In this document: in pieces, positions 45,532 through 55,752 of the stretch
Position numbering within the stretch: position 1 is the first letter of the stretch
Layout: every line of letters begins with the position of its first letter
DNA from: Pseudopyrenochaeta lycopersici
Taxonomy: Eukaryota; Ascomycota; Dothideomycetes; Pleosporales; Pseudopyrenochaetaceae
Direction of reading: 5' to 3'
DNA: 64,000 bases
Assembly (NCBI GenBank): GCA_003313425.1
Contig: NHZP01000029.1
Coordinates: forward strand, 62,001 to 126,000
The notes under the pieces: generated by a model
What the model was told of the DNA's origin: nothing
Database searches by the model: none
Seen by the model: the letters and a program-made list of their open reading frames with translations, nothing else
Program-made: the position numbers and the translations under genes

Positions 45532-45772
45532 TTCTCTAGCCTCTTCTTAAGCGCGCTTTTAGCAGAATAATCTAAAGCATTAGCGCTTTTAATAGCTTTA
45601 GTCTCTATCTCGCGAAAGGCAGCTTAATCTCTTTACTAAATCGCGCAGGTATTATTACTTAGTTCGCCTTTAAATAGTACTAATAGATTAGTAAGGCGAC
45701 CTTTACAGGAACTAATCTAGCCACGCATAGAGATAACATAGTTAACCTCCTGCTCTTTAGAAGCAAACCCCT
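45532..45772 (-). pseudogene. Unrecognised hAT-borne ORF, upstream part
   Basis: It reads in the same minus-strand frame as 38418-37905 once Gypsy-3 and one copy of its duplication are set aside. Legible segments are GFASKEQEVNYVISMRG, LLVLFKGELSNN and AAFREIETKAIKSANALDYS. The start was not found; an intron or RIP damage upstream (45773-46460) hides it. Transcription would diverge from the histone-like gene at 46467. Confidence 0.45.
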
Positions 45773-46466
45773 ATTTTAATTAGTATATATATACTATAAT
45801 AATAGACTAGGATAAATACTGCTGTAAGCTTCTCCTATTTATTACTATTAAATCTAACTAGTATATTATACTAAATATTTAGAAGTAGACTCTTAGGACT
45901 ATCTAGATAGTCAGTGTCTTTAATTAGCTCCTATTTAATAGGTGTAGAAGCTATTACGCAGGAATTATAATAAATATACGTGATAATTAAGTAGTAAGTA
46001 GTTTAGTGTCTAATAACAGAGATATAGAAGTAACAAGGGAAGCCTTTAAGTTATTATATAGTAAGGTAAAGGTAAGAGCAAACAGCAGGCTACACAGGTA
46101 GCCTATGCGCTGCGCTAGCGAGTAGAATAGGTGCCCACCTACGTATAACCTCTAAAAAAAGTTAGATTACTATAAAAATAGGATTAATTAAAAGCTCGTC
46201 TTAAGTTCTACTGTCCTATAGTTTATTATAAAAATTTATTATAGCGTTGCTGCGCTATACGCTAGAAGAGCCCGTTTACTAGCTCTATTAACTTACTCTT
46301 ACTTTTACCTTCACCTTTACTAAAGGTGACATATCAGTCTAATAAGCTTAATTTCTGCTTTCTTCCTCTACCTATCTATACTAAATTTCTACCTCTATAA
46401 TCAGCTGCGCTCTATTAAATTAACTACTCTCTATTAAATTTACTACTCTCTATTAAGTCGAATATA
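45773..46466. other. hAT internal region between the two divergent ORFs
   Basis: This RIP-mutated sequence presumably holds the 5' end of the unrecognised ORF and the promoter of the histone-like gene. I could not assign anything specific. Confidence 0.4.
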
Positions 46467-46716
46467 ATAGCTAGAACCAGACCTCCTCCTAAGCGTCTAA
46501 CAACTAGCAGCAAGGCTCCTAGGAAGACTGTACCTAGTAGTAGTGTGCCTACAAAGGATCTAGCTAGTAAATCTGCGTAAAAGACAATAACTACTTCTAA
46601 TACAGTTAAGAAAAAGCGTTACTAGAAGCTAGGCAGTAAGTTATTATAGTTTCTTATTACAGTTATAAGCTAATTATTTACAGTAGTAGTAATTTAAGAG
46701 ATTAAAAGATACTAAA
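46467..46716 (+). pseudogene. Histone H3-like gene, 5' part (exon 1, intron 1, start of exon 2)
   Basis: The start codon is ATA (ATG mutated in a TG context), followed by ARTRPPPKRL, then SSKAPRKT and LASKSA[R]KT, clear counterparts of the H3 tail (ARTKQ, GGKAPRKQ, LASKAARKS). The tail appears about a dozen residues longer than canonical H3. VKKKRY, one stop and K[P]G follow. A 48-bp intron (46636-46683, GTAAGT...TTTACAG) then joins to the H3 alpha-N helix, EIKRY[Q]K. At 46716 Gypsy-1b is inserted inside the alpha-N helix codons. The frame resumes at 60122. Two TAA and one TAG mark RIP. It lies inside the hAT element. Confidence 0.8.
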
Positions 46717-46921
46717 TGTTAGGGACTGTTAGTAGAGGTCGAGGTTAAGTAATAGGGGATAGTATTAAGACTAATCCTTAACCTCTGCTCTAAGAGGGTA
46801 GCTCTCGTTTATATACTAGCCCGTCTCTAGTGTAGTCCTAAGCCTTTCTAGGCTCTATCTAGTATAGGTCTAAGGGCCCTCTGCTAGGTTATCCCCCACT
46901 AGGTCTAGTATGTTTATAATA
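46717..46921 (-). repeat. Gypsy-1b LTR (3' LTR in element orientation)
   Basis: It aligns base for base with 11950-12154, differing by transitions. Confidence 0.93.
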
Positions 46922-47618
46922 ATTACCCTCCCCTTTTTTTTAAGGGTTGTCCCTAACCTGTATAGACGTTACACGCACGCTGTTCGCGCCGCCCTAGTCC
47001 TAACGCGTCTCTAGTTATTCGCCAGGTAACATAATATATTTCCTGTAGGCGGCTTTCACAGCTTTACCTGTAAATCTTTTTACGTAAAGTAGCTGCCTTT
47101 ACGACTGTTGTACAGTTGCTGTTTCCTAGCTACCTTAGCGTGTTCCTTTCTTGCGACTGCTGTTAGCTAGGGCCTTACGTATTTAGCTTATAAAGTTTAC
47201 GTATGTAATACTATTACGTAAGTAGGTTATTATAGCCTATCCCTACTAGCTACTTATTACTCCTTTACGTGGTTTACCCTTTATAGGTAAGTTACTAGCG
47301 AGCTGCTGCCTATAACTGCCTTAGTAAGAGGCTGGGTTTTAGAGGGTCTATAGGCGCAGAGGTGTATAAGTATACTACTCCCTATCTCTCTACTACCTAT
47401 ATCTACTTCCTTCTTCTAAGTAATTATACTACTCTTTAACTTACTTAATAGGTTCCTAAATACCAACTAGCGTAAGTAACGCGCCTCTTCCTAGTTATAT
47501 CTATAGTTTGCCTAGTAACATGCAGCTGCAGCCGTTACTTACTTAGTTTTAGTGCGAGGCCTGCATCTCCGCTCTCTCTATAGTGTCCCGCAGGGACCCT
47601 AACAGCATAGTTTAGGGT

Positions 47619-48733
47619 ATATCTTACACGTTTTACTCAGGCGAAGGCTATTATATCTGTAAGAACAACTTTAGTATATGCAGCTATTATTCCTCCTAGA
47701 AGAAGGGGGGTTATATTAAAGTAAGTAACTTACCCTTACTTCTAGGTTTAGCTAACAGGTCTCCTAGATTAAACCTTTATTTTAGCGTACTATTAATTTA
47801 CTTAACTAGCTAATTATAGTTACGAATTACAAAACTAATACGGCCTTATCCTGTCTTTAACCTAGGGATTTATTGTCTAAGATCTTTATTATTAACAATT
47901 ATGTTGCGCTTACCTAGACGCGTGCTTATAATTATACTGTAGAGTTATATTAGGCCTTCTCTGCTATATTGTAGGCCTATAATTACCTTATTTATTCCTA
48001 TCCTAGGAGGGAGATTAAGTTTAAGAAGGCCCGCTAGGTGTCTTAAGAGTTAAACGTTAAGCGATACAAAGTAACTTTCTTACTACTTTCTTTAGTAATA
48101 TATAGCTAATATATATAGTTAGGAATTAGTACGTCTAGTTTAAAGCGCCTAGAAAATATAGTTATAGATAAAGGTATTAAGCGTAACTTTTAGTCTACTA
48201 GGCATTACAGTAACTATAAGCGTCGCTAGTACTATTACAGAACTAATATTCCTGCTAAGTCTAATATTAGTTTACCCTTTACCCCTTTGCTTGTTAAGAA
48301 GTCTATTTGTTTAGGTTTACCTTCTACCTTTAGTAGTTCTATTAGTAGCTAAGCTTTAGCGCTTAGGATTATAGCTACGTTAGGTCTTAAGCAGAATTGT
48401 AATGCCTCTATATCACCTTCCTTTTAGCCTTCTATTTCTTCTAGCGCTTAGTCTGCCCGCCCTTAAGCTACCCTTTGTTCTACAGAGTCGCCCTTAAGTT
48501 CTGTTCTTATGAATACGTTTAACGAGGTCTTTTGTAGTAGTCCCTCGCCCTTTACTAGTCCTCCTACTAGTAGTTATACGTTGCGTTATTCTAATTACCT
48601 ACGTTAGGCAGATACTAGTTAGCGTAGAGGTAGTAACGTAGAGATAGGGGACTAAACGAGTCTAGGGCGTGTTTCTAGTAGGCCTTATACGGGGTGTATT
48701 AGTTTAGTTTATAGGTATATAGTAATATTATAA
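47619..48733 (+). pseudogene. Gypsy-1b antisense ORF (copy of that at 12852-13966)
   Basis: Same layout as in Gypsy-1a at a constant offset. Here the start and two of the Cys codons are mutated (IS-Y-TF-Y), but one Cys lost in the other copy is kept (FSICSYY). Comparing the copies supports an ancestral cluster of at least five Cys. The exon 2 frame is open apart from TAG/TAA stops. Confidence 0.6.
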
Positions 48734-51700
48734 ATATCTTCTTATTCTCTTCTAAGCTTCTTCTAAGGCTAGCCCCGTTATTATTCTAGTTATCTTCTAA
48801 AGAGTGCTTAGAGGTTACGCTCTAGGGATGCTAGGTAGTCTTATAGGAGTTTATTACAGTAGTTAAGATTCTCTTCTAGCTCCTAGGTCGCCTCTTTAAT
48901 ACTCTAACCTAGCTACTTTACTTTAAGCTCGCGCCCCCTTATAAGAGTTTCCCTATAATCTAGGATTCCTTCTACTTTATATTAATCTCCTACAGGGGCG
49001 TCTACTAGGTCCTAGACAGGGCCTAGTCAGAACCCTCTCTATATTAGGGGTTCTACCTAGGGCTCTAATAGGGATACGTAGAAGATAGAGTAAATTCGCG
49101 CTATTAATAGCGGGAGGGTAAGCCTGTATACTAGCTTACTAATACGCTCTTTAATATAGAACGGCCCTAAGTGTCTTACTACGAACTTTTTTAAGAGTTT
49201 TAAGGTTACTATATTCTTCGCCTATAATAGTACTAGGTCTCTAATAGAGAAGTGTTAGTTAGACTGTTTCGTATTATACTACTTTATATTACTTTACTGC
49301 GCCTTTTCTAGGCGTGCCCTTACCTCCTCCTATTATTAGTGCTATTCGTTTAGTCTATTACTAACTTGCTGCCTAAGTTCTAGTGCTCCTGCGGGACTCT
49401 CCTAGGTTAGAGGCAGTTTACAAAGCTAGTAGCTGTTAGGGATTCTATTAAATCCCTTTAGGTCTATCCTAAACGCTGCCTTAATAGGGCTTACGCTGTG
49501 TGCTAAGTAGTTTTTTAAGTTATAGGCGTACTCTGCGTAGGGTAGTAGCTCTACCTAGTTATCTTGCTAGTAGTTTATATAGATACAGAGGTAGGTCTCT
49601 AGTTCCTAGTTCTAGCGTTTGGTTTACCTATCTGTTTAGGGGTAGAAAGTAGTACTAAGCCTATATTTAATTTTAAGGTAGTAACAAATATCTGACTAGA
49701 ACTAGCTTATAAATACTAACCCTTAATCTAATAGAAGGGTGTCTAGTAGCCCCTGCTTAAGGAAGTATTATTTTAGTAGTAACTCTGCTACCTGCTAGAA
49801 CGTAATTATCTTTATTATAGGCAGGTACTAGATATATTTTATAAAGCGATCTACTAGTACTAGTATAGCGTTATACTTATTCTCTTTATTATCTACTAAC
49901 TTTAGTAGGTCTGTAATAAAGTCTAGAGAGTAGTGCCTCTATACTATCTTAGGAAGGGGTAGTAGTAATAATAGGCCCTAGGGCTTATGTCTCCAGATCT
50001 TGTTTAGCTAGCACTGCAGGCACTAGCTAATATACTTCTAGGTATCTTTCCTAAGGTAGAGCTAAAAGTATTTTCTTTAGAAGACCTTAGTAGTTTTATC
50101 TATCCTATAATACCCTCTTATAGGGTTATTATAGTTCCTCTAGAGTATATTCGCGCAGAGTAAGGCGTCTTTAGGGATCTATACTTTCCTGCTTCTGCGT
50201 AGGAGGCTCTTAAGGTTAACTTCCTAAGTGCTAGCCTCCTTCCTTACTTTGCCTGCGTTCTAACCCGCCAGCGCCGTAAAGCTAGGATAGGCCTAATCCT
50301 GTGCTTGTACTAGCTAGACGTGTTTAAAGAGGCGTCCTAGAACTTCTAGGGCGTAGGTAGACTCTTCCTACGTAGCTACTACCGCGAGGTAGTTAGGTGC
50401 TATTACTTAGAACCCTAGGCTGCGTAAAGGCTCTTTAGTAGCTAGTAAGTATAATAGCTTAGCTTATAGGTTTCCTTTTATGCTAGCTTTATCGCCTGTA
50501 GTTTAGCTATAGGCAGGAACAGGCGACGTATTACTAATAACTAACTACTTATTAGGGAATTCCTAGGTAGGTAGATTCTCTTTTAGGGGTTAACGCGGAC
50601 CTAGCTAAGTTCTGTCTCTAGAGAGGTATAGTTTCTATACTACCTATAGGGCGGTTAGAGCTATAGACTCTTAAGGTGTCTACTATTAAAGCTTTTGTTA
50701 GAGCGTAGGGAGTATTACACTCCTTAATGCTTAAGGTTCTCCTGCTAGGAGTCCTTACGCAAAGTTAGGCCTTTAAGAGGGCCTGTTAGCAGGGTTCTTA
50801 AGTCTTAGTTTATACTCTACTTTAAAGTTAAATTCTGCTAGCTCTTTAGCCTATTAGGCCTGCTTAGGAGAGAGCTCTTTTATTAATATAAAGTATTAGA
50901 GGTTATTATAGTTAGAGAGTACCTAGATTATTATTAGGGTGTGTTAGAGGTAGTGCCTCTACGTCCTAAATACTTCTATAATAGCGCAGAGCTCTTTATT
51001 ATAGGTGTACTAATTTAGAGATAGTCTAGAGAACTTCTTACTCTAGAACGCGACGGGCTTCTAGTAACGCTCTATTACCTACCTAGTTAAGGCTAGTTAT
51101 AAGAGGATAGTAGCTATTATAAAGTCTAAAGCGTTAGTAAGAACTATTACTAGTTCTACTAGGTTAAAGTGCTAAAGCATAGAGGCTTCTAAGAACTTCT
51201 AACGCAGCGTAAGGAACGCGTTCCTTACGTAGTTAGGCTACGCCTACAGCTAGTACTATCTTATAGGTCCCTTGCGACTCTTTACAGCCTTATTTATAGC
51301 CTTGCCTGTAAGGGGCGTACTTAGGTCTGTTACTAGGTTCTAGGCGGTTATTATATAGTCTACTAACGGACGTACTATAGCAGAGTAGTTAAAGATAAAT
51401 CTTTAATAGAAGTTGGCGAACCTAAGGAATACTTAGATGTCCTTATAGCCCTAGGGTTCTAGCTACTCTCTAATAGTCTGTACCCTTACAGGGTCTATTA
51501 CTACGCCTCCTAGGGTTACTATAAACTCTAGGAATTCTATAGATCTAGTAGAGAAGGCACACTTACTTACTTTACAGTATAGGCCTTATTCTATAAGTTA
51601 GTCTAAGACCTCCTCTATATAGCTGTCGTAATCTTTCTTATTCTCTAAGTAGATTAGTATATTATCTAGATATACTATGTAAGTACAGTCTACGAGCCCC

Positions 51701-54284
51701 CTAAGGGCTCTATAGATATAGGACTAGAAGGTTACTAGCGCGTTAGACAATCTAAAGGGTAGAATAAGGTACTTAAAGTAGCTATACTACGTCTTAAACG
51801 CTGTTTTCTACTTATTGCCCTCCTTAATCTAAAGTCTGTAATAGGCGTCTTAGATATCTAACTTTGTAAAGATTTGCGCTTTTAAGAGGTAGTCTAGTAT
51901 CTTACTTATAAGGGGGATTAAGTACTAGTTCTTTATAGTTACTTTATTTAGGCCTTAGTAGTCTACGCATAGCTAGAGTGTTCTATCTGATTTTAGTACG
52001 AAAAGGATTAGGGCCCCTGCTAGCAACGTGCTAGGCTAAATCTATCTCTTCTCCTGCGCTGTGTTAAGGTATTCCTAGAGGATGTTTAGCTCTTGGCGCG
52101 AGAGGTTATAAATAGGGAGGTTTAGGACTTTTTATCCCTCCTCTAACGTAATCGCGTGGTCGTACTCCCTGTAGGGGCGTAGTACCTTTATCTAATACTT
52201 ACTAAAGGCGAGCTACTTATAGTGCAGCTTCTAGAGGACGTGCCTTAATTTCTCTTTGTCTAGGTAGTCCTTAGTAGGGTTAACCTACAGGGTATCCTCT
52301 TTAGCTAGGCTGGGGAGGATACGGGGTACTACTAGGAGGGTAGCGCGCTGATTAGAGTTCCTGTTGCGTATACTGGATACTACGCGCTATGCCGTCTCTG
52401 CGGGTAGCTAGGCTAGCTAGGGTTCCCTTTAGACATACTCCTTTAGGTAGTCTATAATACTAAGGACTAGGTTTCGCAGCTAGAGCAAGCCCTAGTAATA
52501 GAACTATTCTGCGTTATATTCTACATCTCTACTAGGCTTAGCAGGTTCTAACAGATTCGCGGTGGTTGCCTAACGTATCTCCTCTTAGACCGCTCTTTTA
52601 GCCTTACTAGTTAGGGTGTTGTAAGTTAGGGCTCCTAGGTAGAGGATGTAGGCTGTCTCTCTAGGGCCGACATTACCTAACAGGTCTGCAGTAGTAACAA
52701 CTTAGACTTGGTTAGTATCTCGCGCGGCCTACTATTTAAATTCTCCTATAGAGAATTAAATCTTAGGATTAGCTTCCCTTAGCTATAAGTATCCTAGGAT
52801 AAAGTTATAGCCTTTAATATTAGTAGACTAAAATAGTTATAGGCCTACCTATTTTACTGTGCCTTTTAAGTCCTGGTACTAGATAGACAGATTATATGCG
52901 GCTCCTAGTAGGAGTAGTTAATTATTAACTAGGCTTACTGTAGGCTTCTAGTAGTAGTTTGCTCTAGGCAGGAAGTAAAGCTAGGTAATCTTACTTAATA
53001 TAATATTAATCTCTGCGCCTAAGTTATATAGGGCTTAGAGGGGGAGTAGGAGTCTATTAGCTACCTATAGCTAGACTTCAATTGCTATCTAAAGTGCTTT
53101 CCCCTAAGTATTAGGCCCTAGTAGTAGTTAGGATAGATTAGTAACTAAAGCGTTGCGTTTCCTAATTAAGGCCTAGGTTAAGTTTATTTATTAGCTCTGC
53201 CTCTCGCGTTTCCCTAATTACAATTCTTCTAGTAGGGTTAGGTTATGCCTTACTTAGCTAGGTTCTAGAAGTTTTTAGGCGTCCCCTAGTACTGCGGCAA
53301 GTTCTATATAGGCTTTAGATAGGGCAATCTTTAGGAGTAGTTTATCTCTAAGGGTCTGTTATCTTACTTCTTACTAGTTCTCTGTAGGTTAGAGAAGGAG
53401 TTTAACGCTAGGCGTTTGCCCTAAGAAGGGCCTTTAGTAGTAGCTTTTTAGGTGTCCCCTAGGAAGTAATTAGCGCGAGTTACAGTTTCTACGTTACGTA
53501 GGGCCCTTTTAAACTTAGGCTATAAGTTAATAGTCTTAAGGACCCTAGTGCGCATAATCTCCCTATAGTATTCCTCTAGAAGTCTTAACTATATAAAGGC
53601 GATCTTTAGCTTATAGTTATCCTCTCTATCCTCTAGCTTAAAGAAGTTATAGGTTAAAAGGGATTCCTTTTTCCCTAGCTAGAGGAGGAAGGTGTTAACG
53701 TTGTTATCCCTCTGCTACTTAAAGTTAAAGAACTAGAGGTAGTTATTATAGCAGGTAAGGATAGGATCTTAAACTAGCTTACGTTCCTCCTATTTAAGGT
53801 AAGCTTATAAAGTAATACTCTCTTTATTAATACGTTATTAGAGGAGTTCTTAGTAGACGTAATACTAGATTATCCTTAGAGCCTAATAGGTGCGGGTTAC
53901 TGTATCTTCTAGTACTTAGGCGTACGCGAAGGTAGTTTTAACGTCCTTTACCTATTAGTCTACCTACTGTACTAATAGGGCTTAGGTTTCTAATCCTACT
54001 TTTAGTTTAGGTTATATACTGTTTAGAGCCCTAATAAGCTTCCCTGCCTTATTAAAGGCGGGCTAAGGGGGTTCTAGTAGCTTCCTAGCCTGTCTTACTC
54101 CTAGTACTTATAACGCGTAATTAATTTAGTCTTTTAGCTTTTTAATTACTTCCTTTAAGGCTTTAGTCTCTTCCGCCTTAAAGAGGTTAGCTAATAGACC
54201 TTAGATAAACGTTTTATTTAAGATTCCTATTATTAGCTTTTTCTTAGTAGAAAGGAGTTAGGTTTCTGTTAGGACGTTAGTAGT
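48734..54284 (-). pseudogene. Gypsy-1b gag-pol remnant, main part
   Basis: Minus-strand counterpart of Gypsy-1a. The RT box is legible near 51655-51680 (YLDNI), and the chromodomain lies near 48850-48985. Many RIP stops. It is truncated here by Copia-2; the gag end continues at 59538-59905. Confidence 0.78.
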
Positions 54285-54289
54285 ACTAG

Positions 54290-54463
54290 TGTCAGATACA
54301 AGCAGCGATCGTACGCGATACAGCATTGTAGCACAAAGCTCGGGTGTAACCACTTGGCACACACACACTACATAAAAAGGAAAAAAATAGCAAAGAACTT
54401 AATGATGAATACAATGAAAAACCTATCAACATACCTCATCGCATTTGAGCATTCTATCTGACA
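54290..54463 (+). repeat. Copia-2 5' LTR
   Basis: TGTCAGATACAAGCAGCG to CATTCTATCTGACA, 174 bp. No difference from 59359-59532 was seen on direct comparison. Confidence 0.97.
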
Positions 54464-54477
54464 ATTAAGAGTCTCAC
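54464..54477 (+). other. Copia-2 primer binding site, tRNA-Lys(CUU) half-molecule type
   Basis: ATTAAGAGTCTCAC follows the LTR with no gap. Its complement GTGAGACTCTTAAT is the anticodon stem and loop of eukaryotic tRNA-Lys(CUU), ending at about nucleotide 39. That is the geometry used by Drosophila copia with a cut initiator tRNA, so the primer is inferred to be a 5' half-tRNA. Confidence 0.7.
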
Positions 54478-54500
54478 TGTCTCAATTACACTCTGAAACA

Positions 54501-55748
54501 ATGTCGCTGTCGACAATGCGAGAACCAACCGTACTCCTAATGGACTACACGACGTACACGCCATGGCTGCAACAGCTAGAAACGCGATGCGTCTCCCTTG
54601 ACGTGTGGGAACAGATAGATCCTACTCAAAATACTCCTCTGAAAACGAAACCAAGAATCCCAACCGAGCCAGACATCACGAAGTACGAGAGAAAGACGAC
54701 GCTTGGTATCGACGACAATGGAGCACCTCTGCGACCAGAGGCCCCGTCCGAGCTCTCAACAAACGGCCTCAAGGCGTGGAAGGAGGACACCGACTTCTAC
54801 AAACTCCGCCTTGAGTCATACAAGATAGCAGACAGAGACTATCGCGAAGAACGGGCGAATATGGACAAAGTGGTGGTATATATCCAACAATCAGTATCAC
54901 CCCACCTCATGAAGAACTGCTGTAAGCCAGGTGAACCAATTCGAACGTGGCTCATCAGCCTGAAACAAACCGTCGGAATAGACGCCGAAGAAGAACGGTT
55001 GCGAGCACGTCACCGATACCTAGCCGCCCTCAAACCAATGAGACAGCCCGGGAGTTGGGACACCTGGCTCTCGGAATACGACCACGCCGCAACGAACGCG
55101 GAGACCGAAGGGGTCGCTGAAATACAGAATATACAAGATATCGTACAAGACTTTCTTGACTCAGTCATGAAGATAGCACCAACCTGGGCAACGACATTCC
55201 AGGACTATGGTCGGCGAGAACAAAATATGACTCGCAAAGAAATGATGAAACGCTTCCGAGAACACATGAGCAAGTACCACCCTTTAAAGGGGAAGCAGCA
55301 GAGGGGCGCCTTTACTGTAGGGAACACCTCATTTCTCGCTGCTGGTGGTGAATCCACCCCGGGCACTGACAGGGACGCCTCTCACGTTGCCGATAGCGCA
55401 CCATCCACTCCAACCACACAGGGGAGTCGGGGAAGACCTCGTCAAAAACGAACTTTTGGTCAAAATACCATATCCAAGCAGTCCTCAACAGGGGATACAG
55501 CGGCAGCTGAAGGAGTAAAATGCCCTGCTTGTGAACAACGCCATGGACTAGAGAATTGTTACTATGTCCACACAAATAAAGCACCAGAGTGGTTCACACC
55601 TCGCTCAGGAATCGCAGCGATGGTAAGGCACCGACTGGAACATGACGCTGACCTGCAAGAACAGCTTAGGAGCGGGAAAAGAGCTCGCACAAAAACACCA
55701 ACCATCAAAACGTCAACGTCTCAGACACCCGAAATGTCTACGGAGTGA
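54501..55748 (+). CDS. Copia-2 gag polyprotein, ends in UGA-CUAG
   Basis: 415 aa from the ATG at 54501, 38 bp after the LTR. The N-terminal half is a copia-type capsid region (TYTPWLQQLETRC..., then YIQQSVSPHLMKN and RYLAALKPMRQPGSW). A Ser/Thr- and Arg/Lys-rich linker follows. A knuckle-like CPACEQRHGLENCY near residues 342-355 has CX2CX3HX4C spacing, one residue shorter than the canonical retroviral knuckle. The stop TGA at 55746-55748 is followed by CTAG and stays in frame with pol, suggesting that a fraction of ribosomes reads through. The product packages the element RNA into virus-like particles. The frame is intact. Confidence 0.92.
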   Translation: MSLSTMREPTVLLMDYTTYTPWLQQLETRCVSLDVWEQIDPTQNTPLKTKPRIPTEPDITKYERKTTLGIDDNGAPLRPEAPSELSTNGLKAWKEDTDFYKLRLESYKIADRDYREERANMDKVVVYIQQSVSPHLMKNCCKPGEPIRTWLISLKQTVGIDAEEERLRARHRYLAALKPMRQPGSWDTWLSEYDHAATNAETEGVAEIQNIQDIVQDFLDSVMKIAPTWATTFQDYGRREQNMTRKEMMKRFREHMSKYHPLKGKQQRGAFTVGNTSFLAAGGESTPGTDRDASHVADSAPSTPTTQGSRGRPRQKRTFGQNTISKQSSTGDTAAAEGVKCPACEQRHGLENCYYVHTNKAPEWFTPRSGIAAMVRHRLEHDADLQEQLRSGKRARTKTPTIKTSTSQTPEMSTE

Positions 55749-55752
55749 CTAG
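55746..55752 (+). promoter_or_regulatory. Candidate programmed stop-codon readthrough signal (UGACUAG) between gag and pol
   Basis: UGA followed by CUA is a known leaky termination context in eukaryotes. gag and pol share the frame. The protease DSGS starts 33 codons after the stop, with no ATG between them. The first Met codon in the pol frame comes only after the protease. The homologous site in Copia-1 is TAACTAG with identical spacing. Confidence 0.7.

Noticed and set aside
45364..45570. 68-codon ORF
   Set aside because: Entirely formed by the Gypsy-3 LTR repeats and its flank.
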